Positions 33,474-42,369 of a stretch of DNA of 64,000 nt are shown in pieces. The notes under the pieces were generated by a model. It did no database searches and was not told the DNA's origin. It saw nothing but the letters and a program-made list of their open reading frames with translations. Source of the stretch: Bacteroidales bacterium (lineage in GTDB: Bacteria; Bacteroidota; Bacteroidia; Bacteroidales; Bacteroidaceae); assembly GCA_004557185.1 (NCBI GenBank), contig SFEP01000009.1, positions 1 to 64,000 on the forward strand. Direction: 5' to 3'. The stretch's first letter is position 1. Each line of letters begins with the position of its first letter. The translations under genes and the position numbers were made by a program.

Positions 33474-36233
33474 ATGGAACTCAAACATTACGTCATTGCC
33501 CTAGCGCACCCCCTGCGCCGCCTGCTGCTGCTTTCGTGCGGCCTCGCTGCCACCGCCCCCGCCCTCCACGCCCAGCACGAGGCACATGAACATGACTGCA
33601 CCGTGCTCTGCACCTCCGCCGACAGTGCCCGCCTGCAACGCCTCTTTGCTGGAGCACGCCGCGCCGACACGAAGTCGTGGCCTGCCGGCACACACGAAAA
33701 GGTGGAAGCCCCCATACGCAACAGCGGAGAGGTCTACCAGTTCCGCCTCGCCCTCTGCATCACGCCCGAGGTGCTCGACGAGTTCTACGACGGCGGGCAA
33801 TTCAGCAAGCAGAAGGTGTACGACTGGTGGCGCGCCACCGAGGCCGAACTCAACACCTACTACCGGCGCGATGTGGGCATTGAGTTGAAAATGATTATCG
33901 ACGACCGCCTCATCATGTTCGAAAACAACACGGGCTTCGACATCCGCGTAGCAGGCACGCCCAACGCCCTCAACGGCACGCCCATCATCAGCGCCCTCAT
34001 CGGTGCCGACAGTTACGACGTGGGTGTGCTCATCACCAAGTCCACCTCGTCGCTTGCAGGTCAGGCCTCGCTGGGCGGCGCGGCTTCGCCCTCCATGAAG
34101 GGCAACGCCTTTGCCATGACGCGCGTCGCTACCATTGCCCACGAAATGGGTCACCTCTTCGGCGCACAGCACACACACGTCAAGTCCGACGCCGACTACA
34201 CCGAGCCGGGCTCGGGCCGCAGCCTCATGAGTTACGGTTCGCCGCGCGACTTCTTCTCGCTGAGCAGCGTGCGAGCCATGCGCAACCTGCTGCACGCCCT
34301 CAACGTCTACACCGACGAGGCACGCACCCCCGCCCTGGCCGACTACTCGCGCAACAGCGACACCGAGGGCACCAACATGCCTTACGCCTACGCCGAGAGC
34401 GGCGAGCAGCCCACCATCGACCGCGACCTGCTGGCACGGGAGTATGTGGTGACGAAGGGCTCAAAGTTCCAGTTCCAAATACCGCTGCGCGAGACGCACC
34501 AGGACGACGTCTACTACACGGCGCACGGCATGGACTTCGGGTCTGACCTCGCCGCCAACGCCCTGCAGCCTGTCTACAAGCCCACCACCTCGGCCAGCCA
34601 GATGTTCCAGCCGCGCTACCGCAGTCCGCTCGAACTCGCCCCCGGCTCCCCCGAGAGCCAGTATTTTGAGCCCTACTCCGGCGACTCGCGCGTCGGCCTC
34701 TTCACCTTCGTGGTGGCCGCTCACGACCACTCGCTCTACGACAGCGAGAAGGTGCGTCTGCGCATTGTCGAGGGCGACCCCTTCACCGCTTCCATTGCGC
34801 AGCCCACCAACGCCACGCTCTACCGCTGGGGCCGCAAGATGGAGGTGCAGTGGACGCCGCTCACCCAGTTCTACGGCACCGACAGCCGCATTCGCATCCT
34901 CCTCTCCACCGACTACGGCCAGACGTTCCCCTACATCCTTGCCGACGACGTGCCCAACACGGGCTCCTGGCTCGGCGCCTTCCCCTACATCACCATTGGC
35001 CGCACCGACTATCCCGGCTACGGCGGCACGCTGGGCGGCGGCGTGGTGAAGGTCGAGGTGAAAGGCGAGGCGGCCTACGACGTGGCACCCTCGGGCACGC
35101 CCTATTATTGGGACGGCTCGGCCTACGTCTACACGGGCGGCTTTACCATCGACAGCAGCAATGCGCGCTACCTCTTCCGCGAAGTCGCCACAGGCAACGC
35201 CGCACCCGAGCCTTACGTGCACCTGACCTCGGCCGACCTGCTGCCCGCCATGCCACAGCTCGAGGCTTACCGCTCCACCAACACCTCGCAGGTCTACACT
35301 GCCGTGGCCAACGAGGTGCGCGAGGGATGCCTCGTTCGCCGCACCTGGACGGCCACCATCTCGGGCGAGCCGTACACTTACACGCAAATCTTCGAACTGC
35401 CCGCCGAGAAGGCTGCCAACGCCGCAGCCCTGAACCGTGCCCGCAACGATGCCCGCGAGGCCAAGGAACTCATCGACCACGAGGGCGAAGCGGGTTATCC
35501 TAAACCCTCGCTCGAGGCTTTCCAGACCCTCAAATCGCTCTACACCGCCGTCTATGCCCCCGACGGCCAGCCGCGCACCAGCCTCACCACAGCCGACGCA
35601 CAGCGCCTGGCCGACGCCATAGATGCCCTGCGCGCCTGCACCGACGCCGACATCACTTATCCCGCCAAGGGCACTTACCTGCTCCGCTCCTACCAGGCGC
35701 TGCCAGCCACCACGCCTTATTATTACTATCACCGCGATGTGGCCGACGAACAGGTGGTGGAGACGTGGACCACCGACGAGGCTACTTCTACGCCCCTCAC
35801 CCTCGATTGGAGCGGCGACGCACTGCTGCTGCACACCACCGCCGGCGACCTGCCTTACCTCGACGGCATGACGAACACTTACGCCGACTTCCAGTTGCGC
35901 CGCGGCTTTGAGTGGGGCAGTTTCACCCTGCTCAGCCACTCTCTGCAGCAGGCCATGCTGAGCCGCAACGGCAGCATGTTCTCGCTCAACCACCGCTACG
36001 CCGACGACCCCATTGGCTATCTGTGCAACAACAACAGCAGCATGATTGTCTCCACCGACTTCCAGTTCGTAGCCCTCAGCGTCGATGAGCAGGGCACGCC
36101 TACAGGCATCGGCGGCATCAGCACCGCGCAGAGCGGCCGCCATGCTCACGTCTTCGACCTCAGTGGCCGCCGCGTCAGCCGTACCCAAAGCGGTATCTAC
36201 ATCGTCAACGGACAAAAAATACTGGTACGATAA
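33474..36233 (+). CDS. Secreted reprolysin-like zinc metalloprotease
   Basis: A 919-residue exported protein. Residues 1-34 are a signal peptide (LRRLLLLSCGLAATAPALHA). The metzincin motif HEMGHLFGAQH (residues 223-233) supplies three zinc histidines and the catalytic glutamate, with a downstream methionine turn in GRSLMSYGS. Later parts look like beta-sandwich domains. The C terminus VFDLSGRRVSRTQSGIYIVNGQK matches the motif on the 10424 protein. The frame is open from 33156, but the promoter at 33359 and the signal peptide place the start at 33474. A role in degrading host or dietary protein is inference; family relatives include virulence proteases of oral Bacteroidales. Confidence 0.88.
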   Translation: MELKHYVIALAHPLRRLLLLSCGLAATAPALHAQHEAHEHDCTVLCTSADSARLQRLFAGARRADTKSWPAGTHEKVEAPIRNSGEVYQFRLALCITPEVLDEFYDGGQFSKQKVYDWWRATEAELNTYYRRDVGIELKMIIDDRLIMFENNTGFDIRVAGTPNALNGTPIISALIGADSYDVGVLITKSTSSLAGQASLGGAASPSMKGNAFAMTRVATIAHEMGHLFGAQHTHVKSDADYTEPGSGRSLMSYGSPRDFFSLSSVRAMRNLLHALNVYTDEARTPALADYSRNSDTEGTNMPYAYAESGEQPTIDRDLLAREYVVTKGSKFQFQIPLRETHQDDVYYTAHGMDFGSDLAANALQPVYKPTTSASQMFQPRYRSPLELAPGSPESQYFEPYSGDSRVGLFTFVVAAHDHSLYDSEKVRLRIVEGDPFTASIAQPTNATLYRWGRKMEVQWTPLTQFYGTDSRIRILLSTDYGQTFPYILADDVPNTGSWLGAFPYITIGRTDYPGYGGTLGGGVVKVEVKGEAAYDVAPSGTPYYWDGSAYVYTGGFTIDSSNARYLFREVATGNAAPEPYVHLTSADLLPAMPQLEAYRSTNTSQVYTAVANEVREGCLVRRTWTATISGEPYTYTQIFELPAEKAANAAALNRARNDAREAKELIDHEGEAGYPKPSLEAFQTLKSLYTAVYAPDGQPRTSLTTADAQRLADAIDALRACTDADITYPAKGTYLLRSYQALPATTPYYYYHRDVADEQVVETWTTDEATSTPLTLDWSGDALLLHTTAGDLPYLDGMTNTYADFQLRRGFEWGSFTLLSHSLQQAMLSRNGSMFSLNHRYADDPIGYLCNNNSSMIVSTDFQFVALSVDEQGTPTGIGGISTAQSGRHAHVFDLSGRRVSRTQSGIYIVNGQKILVR

Positions 36234-36326
36234 GCCTACGCCACTCCTGCAGCCCACACCTACACGATACCACCCGCTACTTTGTGGGCCGCATCGCACT
36301 TCCTCCGAGCACAGTTTTTCACTACA

Positions 36327-36364
36327 CGGGATGGCATCCGCAAAGGGTGTCATCCCGCTTTTGT
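36327..36364 (+). terminator. Terminator after the metalloprotease
   Basis: CGGGATG (36327-36333) pairs with CATCCCG (36351-36357), extended inside by CATCC/GGTG pairing, and is followed by CTTTTGTT. It lies about 94 bases after the stop. Confidence 0.7.
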
Positions 36365-36721
36365 TCCGTACGTCAGCGGTCCTGCGGAAAGCACATAAGG
36401 CTTGCACGGACGGGAATAGTTCAAAAATAACGACGCACGGGGGGCGTCACAACGAAAAGCCGTGGGCGCATCTGCCGCAGGCTTCCGCTCTGCATGGCAC
36501 CTACACCCCACTGAAGTAGGCCGAAGGCCGCACGTCCGCTGCTTTATCTGGCACATAAACCACTTAGTATAAAGGGGTTATAGCCTATGGAGTGAATACA
36601 CCGAGGAGGCTTCTCTCCCACAATAGCTATGCTGAGGATCACGCCGCCCGTGTGGCTTGCATCGCCCAGCCATCATAGGCCAACAGCACCCGCAGGGAGG
36701 GGCTTGGGGAGCGGCAAAAAC

Positions 36722-37020
36722 AGATGCTACGTAAAATTTTTTACGTACGACGTGATTTTTTTTACGTACGACGTGATATTTTTTACGTAGCAGCGGTTGT
36801 CCATCTCCTGCGTCATAGTTTGTCTCGCCAGCCATCTGCTGATCCCTCCCCGCTTTCCCATCGCCTTGCTGCATGAGCCCACATCCAGCCGCCGCCCGCA
36901 GCAGGCCACGGGTTGACGGACCGCACGGAGGAATTTGGGAGAAAGAAAAAAATAGAAGCCGTGGAAACTTTCTTCCACGGCGTGGGACGTTTCTTCCACG
37001 GCGGGGTAACTTTTTCCCAC
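36722..37020 (-). repeat. Composite intergenic repeat, copy B (inverted)
   Basis: Read on the minus strand: three 18-21-base units (GTGGGAAAAAGTTACCCC at 37020-37003, then units starting GCCGTGGAAGAAA at 37002 and 36981), a spacer, and the palindromic part ending with AGATGCTACGTAAAA on the plus strand (36722-36736). Two copies of the ACGTACGACGTGAT 21-base unit lie inside the palindrome; one is altered by an A-to-T change. About 100 bases of spacer (36782-36880) are nearly identical to copy C at 60570-60669. The right arm is imperfect (TTTTACGTAGCAGC). Confidence 0.85.
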
Positions 37021-37216
37021 GTTATGGATTTTCGGCGGCGTCAGCACCATGATGGGCGGCACGCCCGCCAGTTTGCTCACCTGCCGTGGGTAACAAGCCT
37101 TTACTACGGGCAAGCCCCGCCGTCGGGCGCCCTCATGCTCTGGCCAAAGCGTAGCATTCATTGACAAGCTACTGAAGAAACTCTACGAAAAGTGGCGAGG
37201 GGATGGGCAAAAGCCG

Positions 37217-37224
37217 TACTTTTG
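37217..37224 (+). promoter_or_regulatory. -7 element upstream of murF
   Basis: TACTTTTG matches the Bacteroidetes -7 consensus, 43 bases before the murF ATG. No good -33 element is seen. Confidence 0.5.
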
Positions 37225-37267
37225 CAACGAAATTATCCATTTATCCGCCTTTTATCTTACTTGTGTT

Positions 37268-38581
37268 ATGTCAAAGATAGCCTATACTTCGCTCGAGGAG
37301 CTTTACAGCCTGTTCCAGGCGCATAGCGTCATCACCACCGACACGCGGCACTGCCCCGAGGGCTCCCTCTTCTTCGCCCTGCGCGGGGAGCGCTTCGACG
37401 GCAACGCATTTGCCCTGCAAGCCCTGCAGGCGGGTTGCGCCTTTGCCGTGGTAGACGACCCCGACGTCGGGGGTGACGAACGGCTGCTGCACGTGCCCGA
37501 TGTGCTCACTACGCTGCAACAGCTCGCGGCGCTGCACCGACGCACCCTGGGCACGCCCATCGTGCAGATAACGGGCACCAACGGCAAGACGACCACCAAG
37601 GAACTCACCGCGGCCGTGTTGGCCCGCAAGTTCGACCTGCTGTGCACGCAGGGCAACTTCAACAACCACATTGGTGTGCCCAAAACCCTGCTGCAACTGC
37701 GCCCGCACCACCAGATGGCGGTGATTGAGACGGGTGCTAACCACCCTGGCGAAATTGCCCTGCTCACCGACCTCGTGCAGCCCGAGTGCGGCCTCATCAC
37801 CAACGTGGGCATGGCTCACCTCGAAGGCTTCGGCTCGTTTGAGGGCGTGATGCGCACCAAGGGCGAACTCTACGACTACCTGCGCCACAAGCCCGGCGGC
37901 TTCATCTTTCTGCACGCCGACAACGAGCACCTGTGCCGCATGGCCGGCTCGCTGCCTGCCGTGCGCTACGGGCTGCCGGGGCACGACTGCTACACCGAGG
38001 GCGAGGTGCTCGACTGCACGCCGTTCTTGCGACTGCGTTTCCGCACACAGGGCGGTGCGTGGCACGAGGTACAGACGCACCTGATTGGTGCCTACAACGT
38101 GGCCAACGTGCTGGCCGCCGCTGCCGTGGGAGCGCATTTCGGCGTGCCCGACGTCGACATTGCCGAGGCGCTGGCTGCCTACGAGCCCACCAACAACCGC
38201 AGCGAATGGATGCGCACGCAGCGCAACGAACTGATAGTGGACGCCTACAACGCGAACCCCACGAGCATGAAGGCCGCGCTCGACAACTTCGCCCTCATCG
38301 CCCACGACCACAAAATGGCCATCCTCGGCGAAATGCGCGAACTCGGCACGGCCTCCGACGAGGCTCACCGCGCCGTAGCCGCCCAGGCCGCCTCGCTGCA
38401 CTGCGAGGAGGTGTGGCTGGTGGGCGAGGCCTTCCGTGCCCATGCCGCCGGCGCCCGCTGGTTCCCCTCCGTGGCCGAGGTGAAAGCCGCCCTCGAGGCC
38501 GAAGGTGCCCCCACCGGCCGTCTCATTCTGGTGAAGGGCTCGAACGGCACACGCCTGTTTGAACTGCCGGGGGTGCTGTGA
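37268..38581 (+). CDS. murF: UDP-N-acetylmuramoyl-tripeptide--D-alanyl-D-alanine ligase
   Basis: A 437-residue Mur ligase. The N-terminal domain (ITTDTRHCPEGSLFFALRGERFDGN) is typical of MurF, followed by the ATP loop ITGTNGKTTTKE, the GNFNNHIGVP motif, ETGANHPGEI and, in the third domain, DAYNANPTSMKAALDNF. It joins D-Ala-D-Ala to UDP-MurNAc-tripeptide, the last cytoplasmic step of the peptidoglycan peptide. It is not in a dcw cluster here, a usual situation for murF in Bacteroidales. No terminator is evident before the HigBA pair. Confidence 0.95.
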   Translation: MSKIAYTSLEELYSLFQAHSVITTDTRHCPEGSLFFALRGERFDGNAFALQALQAGCAFAVVDDPDVGGDERLLHVPDVLTTLQQLAALHRRTLGTPIVQITGTNGKTTTKELTAAVLARKFDLLCTQGNFNNHIGVPKTLLQLRPHHQMAVIETGANHPGEIALLTDLVQPECGLITNVGMAHLEGFGSFEGVMRTKGELYDYLRHKPGGFIFLHADNEHLCRMAGSLPAVRYGLPGHDCYTEGEVLDCTPFLRLRFRTQGGAWHEVQTHLIGAYNVANVLAAAAVGAHFGVPDVDIAEALAAYEPTNNRSEWMRTQRNELIVDAYNANPTSMKAALDNFALIAHDHKMAILGEMRELGTASDEAHRAVAAQAASLHCEEVWLVGEAFRAHAAGARWFPSVAEVKAALEAEGAPTGRLILVKGSNGTRLFELPGVL

Positions 38582-38661
38582 GAAAGAGGCAGGAGACAAG
38601 GAAAACCTAAACAACAAAAGTTTATCAGTCCACCGAATTTGTTCATTTGCACCGAAATATA

Positions 38662-38692
38662 TTTGGCAAAACCGAACATCTCCTTATATTTG
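38662..38692 (+). promoter_or_regulatory. Promoter of the HigBA pair
   Basis: TTTG (38662-38665), exactly 19 bases, then TATATTTG (38685-38692): a full match to the Bacteroidetes consensus, 76 bases before the toxin start. Confidence 0.75.
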
Positions 38693-38768
38693 CAGCGAAA
38701 GAAATTGTCTTGTGATGGTTTCTCGCTCTCACTTGCCACCCCTTCTCTTTTTGAAGACACCTTTTACC

Positions 38769-39065
38769 ATGCATGTTATTTCCAGAAGTACATTAGTTGC
38801 GTATTATACAAAGAATCCCCAAGCAAAAGTGGCTCTTGAAGACTGGTTCACCAAAACCAGCAAAGCAAACTGGACATGTTTCGCAGATGTAAAACGTACC
38901 TTTAATAGTGTTGACAATGTTGGCAACCAGCACTATATTTTCAATATTAAAGGCAACGACTACAGGTTGGTGGTAGTTATACAATTCACTCCGAAGAGAG
39001 TCTACATCCGGTTTGTAGGTACGCATGCCGAATACGACAGAATCAACAACATAAACCAAATATAA
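38769..39065 (+). CDS. higB: HigB-type mRNA interferase toxin
   Basis: A 98-residue RelE-superfamily protein of the HigB branch: MHVISRSTLVAYYTKNP at the N terminus, then LEDWFTKTSKANWTCFADVK, and the conserved HYIFNIKGNDYRLVVVIQF and YIRFVGTHAEYDRI near the C terminus. HigB toxins cut mRNA on ribosomes. The ATG at 38769 starts the family pattern; earlier in-frame starts are unconserved. The antitoxin gene follows 2 bases later. The DNA is less GC-rich than its surroundings. Confidence 0.88.
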   Translation: MHVISRSTLVAYYTKNPQAKVALEDWFTKTSKANWTCFADVKRTFNSVDNVGNQHYIFNIKGNDYRLVVVIQFTPKRVYIRFVGTHAEYDRINNINQI

Positions 39066-39067
39066 TT

Positions 39068-39433
39068 ATGGCACAAATCAAAAATGAAGCAGCATATAGG
39101 GTGGCTTTGCAGCGGATTGACGAACTGCTTCCGCTGGTTCATGACAACACACCCACAGACGACAAGCATTACCTGGAACTTGACATGATTTCGGATATGG
39201 TAGAGGAATATGAAAGTGTGCACTATCCCATCCAGGCACCCTCGCTGGCCGACACGCTCAAACTGCGAATGTATGAGATGGGACTTACCCAAGCCAAGAT
39301 GGCCGAGATGTTAGGCATCAGCTGCGCACGTATTAGCGAAATCATATCTGGCAAAGGAGAACCCTCGCTAAGGACTGGGCGGGAAATGTGCCGCAAACTC
39401 AACATTGACCCGTCAGTAGTGTTGGGATTATAG
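39068..39433 (+). CDS. higA: HigA-type antitoxin
   Basis: A 121-residue protein with an N-terminal acidic helical part that should bind HigB (residues 1-60) and a C-terminal helix-turn-helix (LKLRMYEMGLTQAKMAEMLGISCARISEIISGKGEPSL). The order toxin then antitoxin and the 2-base gap are typical of higBA. The antitoxin probably represses the promoter at 38662. A long hairpin at 39484 closes the pair. Confidence 0.9.
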   Translation: MAQIKNEAAYRVALQRIDELLPLVHDNTPTDDKHYLELDMISDMVEEYESVHYPIQAPSLADTLKLRMYEMGLTQAKMAEMLGISCARISEIISGKGEPSLRTGREMCRKLNIDPSVVLGL

Positions 39434-39483
39434 GAGAAAGCCGCTTTTGCCACTGGGACTGGCTTGCTTCCCCCTTAGTTCTC

Positions 39484-39556
39484 GTCCGGCAAATCCGTTC
39501 ACCACGCTCCTTTCACCTGCTGAAAGAGAGAAAAGGTGACGAATTTGCCGGACGTA
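39484..39556 (+). terminator. Long-stem terminator after higA
   Basis: GTCCGGCAAATCCGTTCACC (39484-39503) pairs with GGTGACGAATTTGCCGGAC (39535-39553) with small mismatches around a 31-base loop that itself has a CTTTCA/TGAAAG stem. TTTT follows at 39560. The gap 39557-39738 shows nothing else. Confidence 0.7.
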
Positions 39557-39738
39557 CGCTTTTCCAAAAACTCGTTTTTATGTATGTATATGTGGTGAGA
39601 AAGCAGCGGCGGCGCACTTTGTCCTATTCTTCCCCTCATTCGCCCTCACTGCATGCCAGTTCGTTGGTCATTAAGTGGATTATCTATTCTATTTCTCGCA
39701 TTACACTCTCGTTACTGGTAATAACTATCAGAAAAGCG

Positions 39739-39746
39739 TAATTTTG
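39739..39746 (+). promoter_or_regulatory. -7 element upstream of the export operon
   Basis: TAATTTTG, 59 bases before the TolC-family gene. A clear -33 partner is not visible. Confidence 0.5.
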
Positions 39747-39805
39747 CGGCAATCAAGCACCGGCCGCAGCCTTTTTGCGCGGCGGTGCACTGACAATCCA
39801 AACAC

Positions 39806-41263
39806 ATGAAACGACTACTTACCATTGTGCTCGCGGGCCTTTCGCTGGCAGCGCGGGCACAGAGCACGCTCTCACTCGACTCGTGCATGCTGATGGCCGA
39901 ACGCTCCAACCTGCAACTGGCCATCGGGGCCGAAAAGGTGCGGCGCGCCAAGGCCGAAGCGCAGGCGGCCCGCACCAACTACCTGCCCAAGGTGTCACTC
40001 GCTGCCGGCTACATGCGCAGCGGACGGGAGGTGCAACTGCTCAGCGACGGGCAAATCAACACGCTCAACAACGTGGGCACTGCCACGGCCACGCAGTTGG
40101 GCAACATGGCGCAGCAAATTGTGGCGCAGCACCCTGACCTGGCAGCACTCGTGCAGGGCATCGGGGCCTATCTGCCGCAACTGGCCGAACAGGGCAACGC
40201 GCTGGGACACGCCATCACCGACGCCTTTCACACCGACACGCGCAACATGACCGTGGGCACCGTGCTCCTCACGCAACCGCTCTACATGGGCGGCAAAATC
40301 AGAGCCTACGACCGCATCACGCGCCGCCAGGGCGAACTGGCCGAGAGCCAACTCGAAGCGGCACGCCGCGACCTGCGCCTGGACGTGGAACGCACGTACT
40401 GGCAGATTGCTTCGCTGGCGGGCAAGAAACGGCTGGCCACGCAGTATCGCGACATGCTGAAGCAACTGCAAGGCGATGTGCAGAAGATGCACGCCGAGGG
40501 GCTGGCCACCAAAGCGTCGTGCCTGCAGGTGGACGTGAAGCTGAACGAGGCCGAAATGGCGCTGACCAAGGTGGACGACGCACTGACGCTGCTGCGCATG
40601 GTGCTGTGTCGCCTGTGCGGTCTGCCCCTCGACAGCCGCCCTGTGCTGGCCGACGAGGGCGAGGCTTCGGTGGTCCACGACACCACGCCCGTGCAACCCG
40701 ACGCAGCGCTGGCCCTGGTGCAGCGGCCCGAAATGCAGCAACTCTCGCTGGCCGAGCAAATGCTTGACGACAAGGTGCGCATCACCCGCAGCGACATGCT
40801 GCCACAACTGGCGCTGACGGGCGGATACCTGCTTTCCAACCCCAGCGTCTTCAACTCTTTCGAAAGGAAATTCAAAGGCACATGGGGTGTGGGCGTGATG
40901 CTGAAAATGCCGGTGTGGAACTGGGGCGAAACGCGCTACAAGGTGCGGGCGGCCAAGAGCGACGCCGCCATGGCCCGCCTCGAAACAGCGGATGCCCGCA
41001 ACAAGATTACGCTGCAAGTGACGCAGGAGGCTTTCCGCGTGAACGAGGCCGTGCAGCGCCTCACGCTCAGTCTGCGCAGCATGGACACGGCGGCCGAAAA
41101 CCTCCGCACGGCCTCCTTGGGCTTTACCGAGGGCGTCATCACCACCACCGACCTGCTGCAGGCCCAAACGGCGTGGCTGCAGGCGCACAACGACGTCATC
41201 GACGCCCGCATCGAAACCCGTCTGGCCCGCGCCGCCTACCACCACGCTTTAGGAGAGAAATAA
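39806..41263 (+). CDS. TolC-family outer membrane export channel
   Basis: A 485-residue protein with a signal peptide (MKRLLTIVLAGLSLAARA) and two repeated helical halves rich in Ala, Gln and Glu, as in TolC/OprM trimers (EKVRRAKAEAQAARTNYLPKVSLAAGYM; GVITTTDLLQAQTAWLQAHNDVIDA). It should form the outer-membrane and periplasmic tunnel. First gene of an operon with an HlyD-type adaptor 79 bases downstream and two ABC-2 permeases. Confidence 0.93.
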   Translation: MKRLLTIVLAGLSLAARAQSTLSLDSCMLMAERSNLQLAIGAEKVRRAKAEAQAARTNYLPKVSLAAGYMRSGREVQLLSDGQINTLNNVGTATATQLGNMAQQIVAQHPDLAALVQGIGAYLPQLAEQGNALGHAITDAFHTDTRNMTVGTVLLTQPLYMGGKIRAYDRITRRQGELAESQLEAARRDLRLDVERTYWQIASLAGKKRLATQYRDMLKQLQGDVQKMHAEGLATKASCLQVDVKLNEAEMALTKVDDALTLLRMVLCRLCGLPLDSRPVLADEGEASVVHDTTPVQPDAALALVQRPEMQQLSLAEQMLDDKVRITRSDMLPQLALTGGYLLSNPSVFNSFERKFKGTWGVGVMLKMPVWNWGETRYKVRAAKSDAAMARLETADARNKITLQVTQEAFRVNEAVQRLTLSLRSMDTAAENLRTASLGFTEGVITTTDLLQAQTAWLQAHNDVIDARIETRLARAAYHHALGEK

Positions 41264-41342
41264 CAAAACAGCACCCATATGGCGCGCCCTGCCCGCGGCC
41301 TTTTCACCACGCAGCACAGCGCGCTTACTCCATTTATATATT

Positions 41343-42326
41343 ATGAAACGAGAGAAACCCAACTTTCTGCCTGCCGTCATCACGCTGTGCGGTGTGGCAG
41401 CGCTTGTAATTATCGGCAGCCTCTACGCTTTCCGCGACGAACCCGACCTGACGCAGGGCGAAGCCGATGTGACGGAATACCGCGTGTCGAGCAAGGTGCC
41501 CGGCCGCATCCTGCGCTTCATGGTGAGCGAGGGCGACTATGTGCATGCCGGCGACACGCTCGCCATACTCGAAGCGCCCGACCTGCAGGCTAAACTGAGT
41601 CAGGCTCAGGCCGCCGAGGCCGCTGCCGCCGCGCAGAGCCGCAAGGCGCAGAAGGGCGCACGGCAGGAGCAGATTAAGGCCGCCTACGAAATGTGGCAGA
41701 AGGCCCGTGCCGCCTCGCAGCTGGCGCAGAAGTCGTACGACCGTGTGAAACGCCTTTACGACCAGGGCGTGACCACGGCGCAGAAACTCGACGAAGTGAC
41801 GGCGCAGCGCGACGCGGCACTGGCTACCGAGCAGGCCGCCAAGGCGCAGCACGACATGGCCGTGAACGGCGCCGAACGTGAGGACAAGGATGCGGCGGCC
41901 GCCATGGTGTCGCGCGCCAAGGGAGCCGTGAGCGAGGTGACGAGTTACGTGGCCGAAACGGTGCTCACGGCCTCGGCCGACGGCGAGGTGACGGACATCT
42001 TCCCGCAAGTGGGCGAACTGGTGGGCACGGGGGCTCCCGTGATGAACGTAGCCCTGATGCACGACATGTGGGTGACGTTTAATGTGCGCGAGGACCGCCT
42101 GCAGCAGTTCAAGATGCACGGCACCGTGCACGCCGTCATTCCCGCACTGGGCAATAAGCGTTGCCAACTCAAGGTGTACTACATGAAGGACCGCGGCAGT
42201 TACGCCACGTGGAAAGCCACCAAGGCCACAGGCCAGTGGGACCGCAAGACCTTCGAGGTGAAGGCGCGCCCCGTGCAGAAGGTGGAGGGCCTGCGTCCCG
42301 GCATGAGCGTGCTGGTGGAGGAGTAA
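41343..42326 (+). CDS. HlyD-family periplasmic adaptor
   Basis: A 327-residue membrane fusion protein. One membrane anchor lies at residues about 11-29 (AVITLCGVAALVIIGSLYAF). The lipoyl-like half motif is VPGRILRFMVSEGDYVHAGDTLA, then an Ala/Gln-rich coiled-coil hairpin (residues about 75-185), the second lipoyl half (ASADGEVTDIFPQVGELVGTG) and a C-terminal barrel. It connects the inner-membrane exporter with the TolC-type channel encoded upstream. It closely resembles YbhG/YhiI adaptors that work with ABC-2 permeases. The permease gene begins 43 bases downstream. Confidence 0.92.
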   Translation: MKREKPNFLPAVITLCGVAALVIIGSLYAFRDEPDLTQGEADVTEYRVSSKVPGRILRFMVSEGDYVHAGDTLAILEAPDLQAKLSQAQAAEAAAAAQSRKAQKGARQEQIKAAYEMWQKARAASQLAQKSYDRVKRLYDQGVTTAQKLDEVTAQRDAALATEQAAKAQHDMAVNGAEREDKDAAAAMVSRAKGAVSEVTSYVAETVLTASADGEVTDIFPQVGELVGTGAPVMNVALMHDMWVTFNVREDRLQQFKMHGTVHAVIPALGNKRCQLKVYYMKDRGSYATWKATKATGQWDRKTFEVKARPVQKVEGLRPGMSVLVEE

Positions 42327-42369
42327 CGGCCGGCCCGCGTCACTGTTTTCACCCTATTTCCCCTACCCT

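Larger units (their letters stand above)
36365..37267 (+). other. Long gene-free region holding repeat copy B
   Basis: About 900 bases between the protease terminator and murF. The right half holds composite repeat copy B (36722-37020). The left part (36365-36720) and 37021-37200 show no gene, RNA or promoter that I recognise. Open frames here are short and unlike any family. Confidence 0.6.

Noticed and set aside
34461..36407. 648-codon open frame on the minus strand, antisense to the metalloprotease
   Set aside because: Low-complexity Ala/Val/Gly/Arg translation, no family, and the opposite strand has a clear signal peptide and HExxH motif.
37271..38617. 448-codon open frame antisense to murF
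   Set aside because: Shadow of murF; no recognisable motif.
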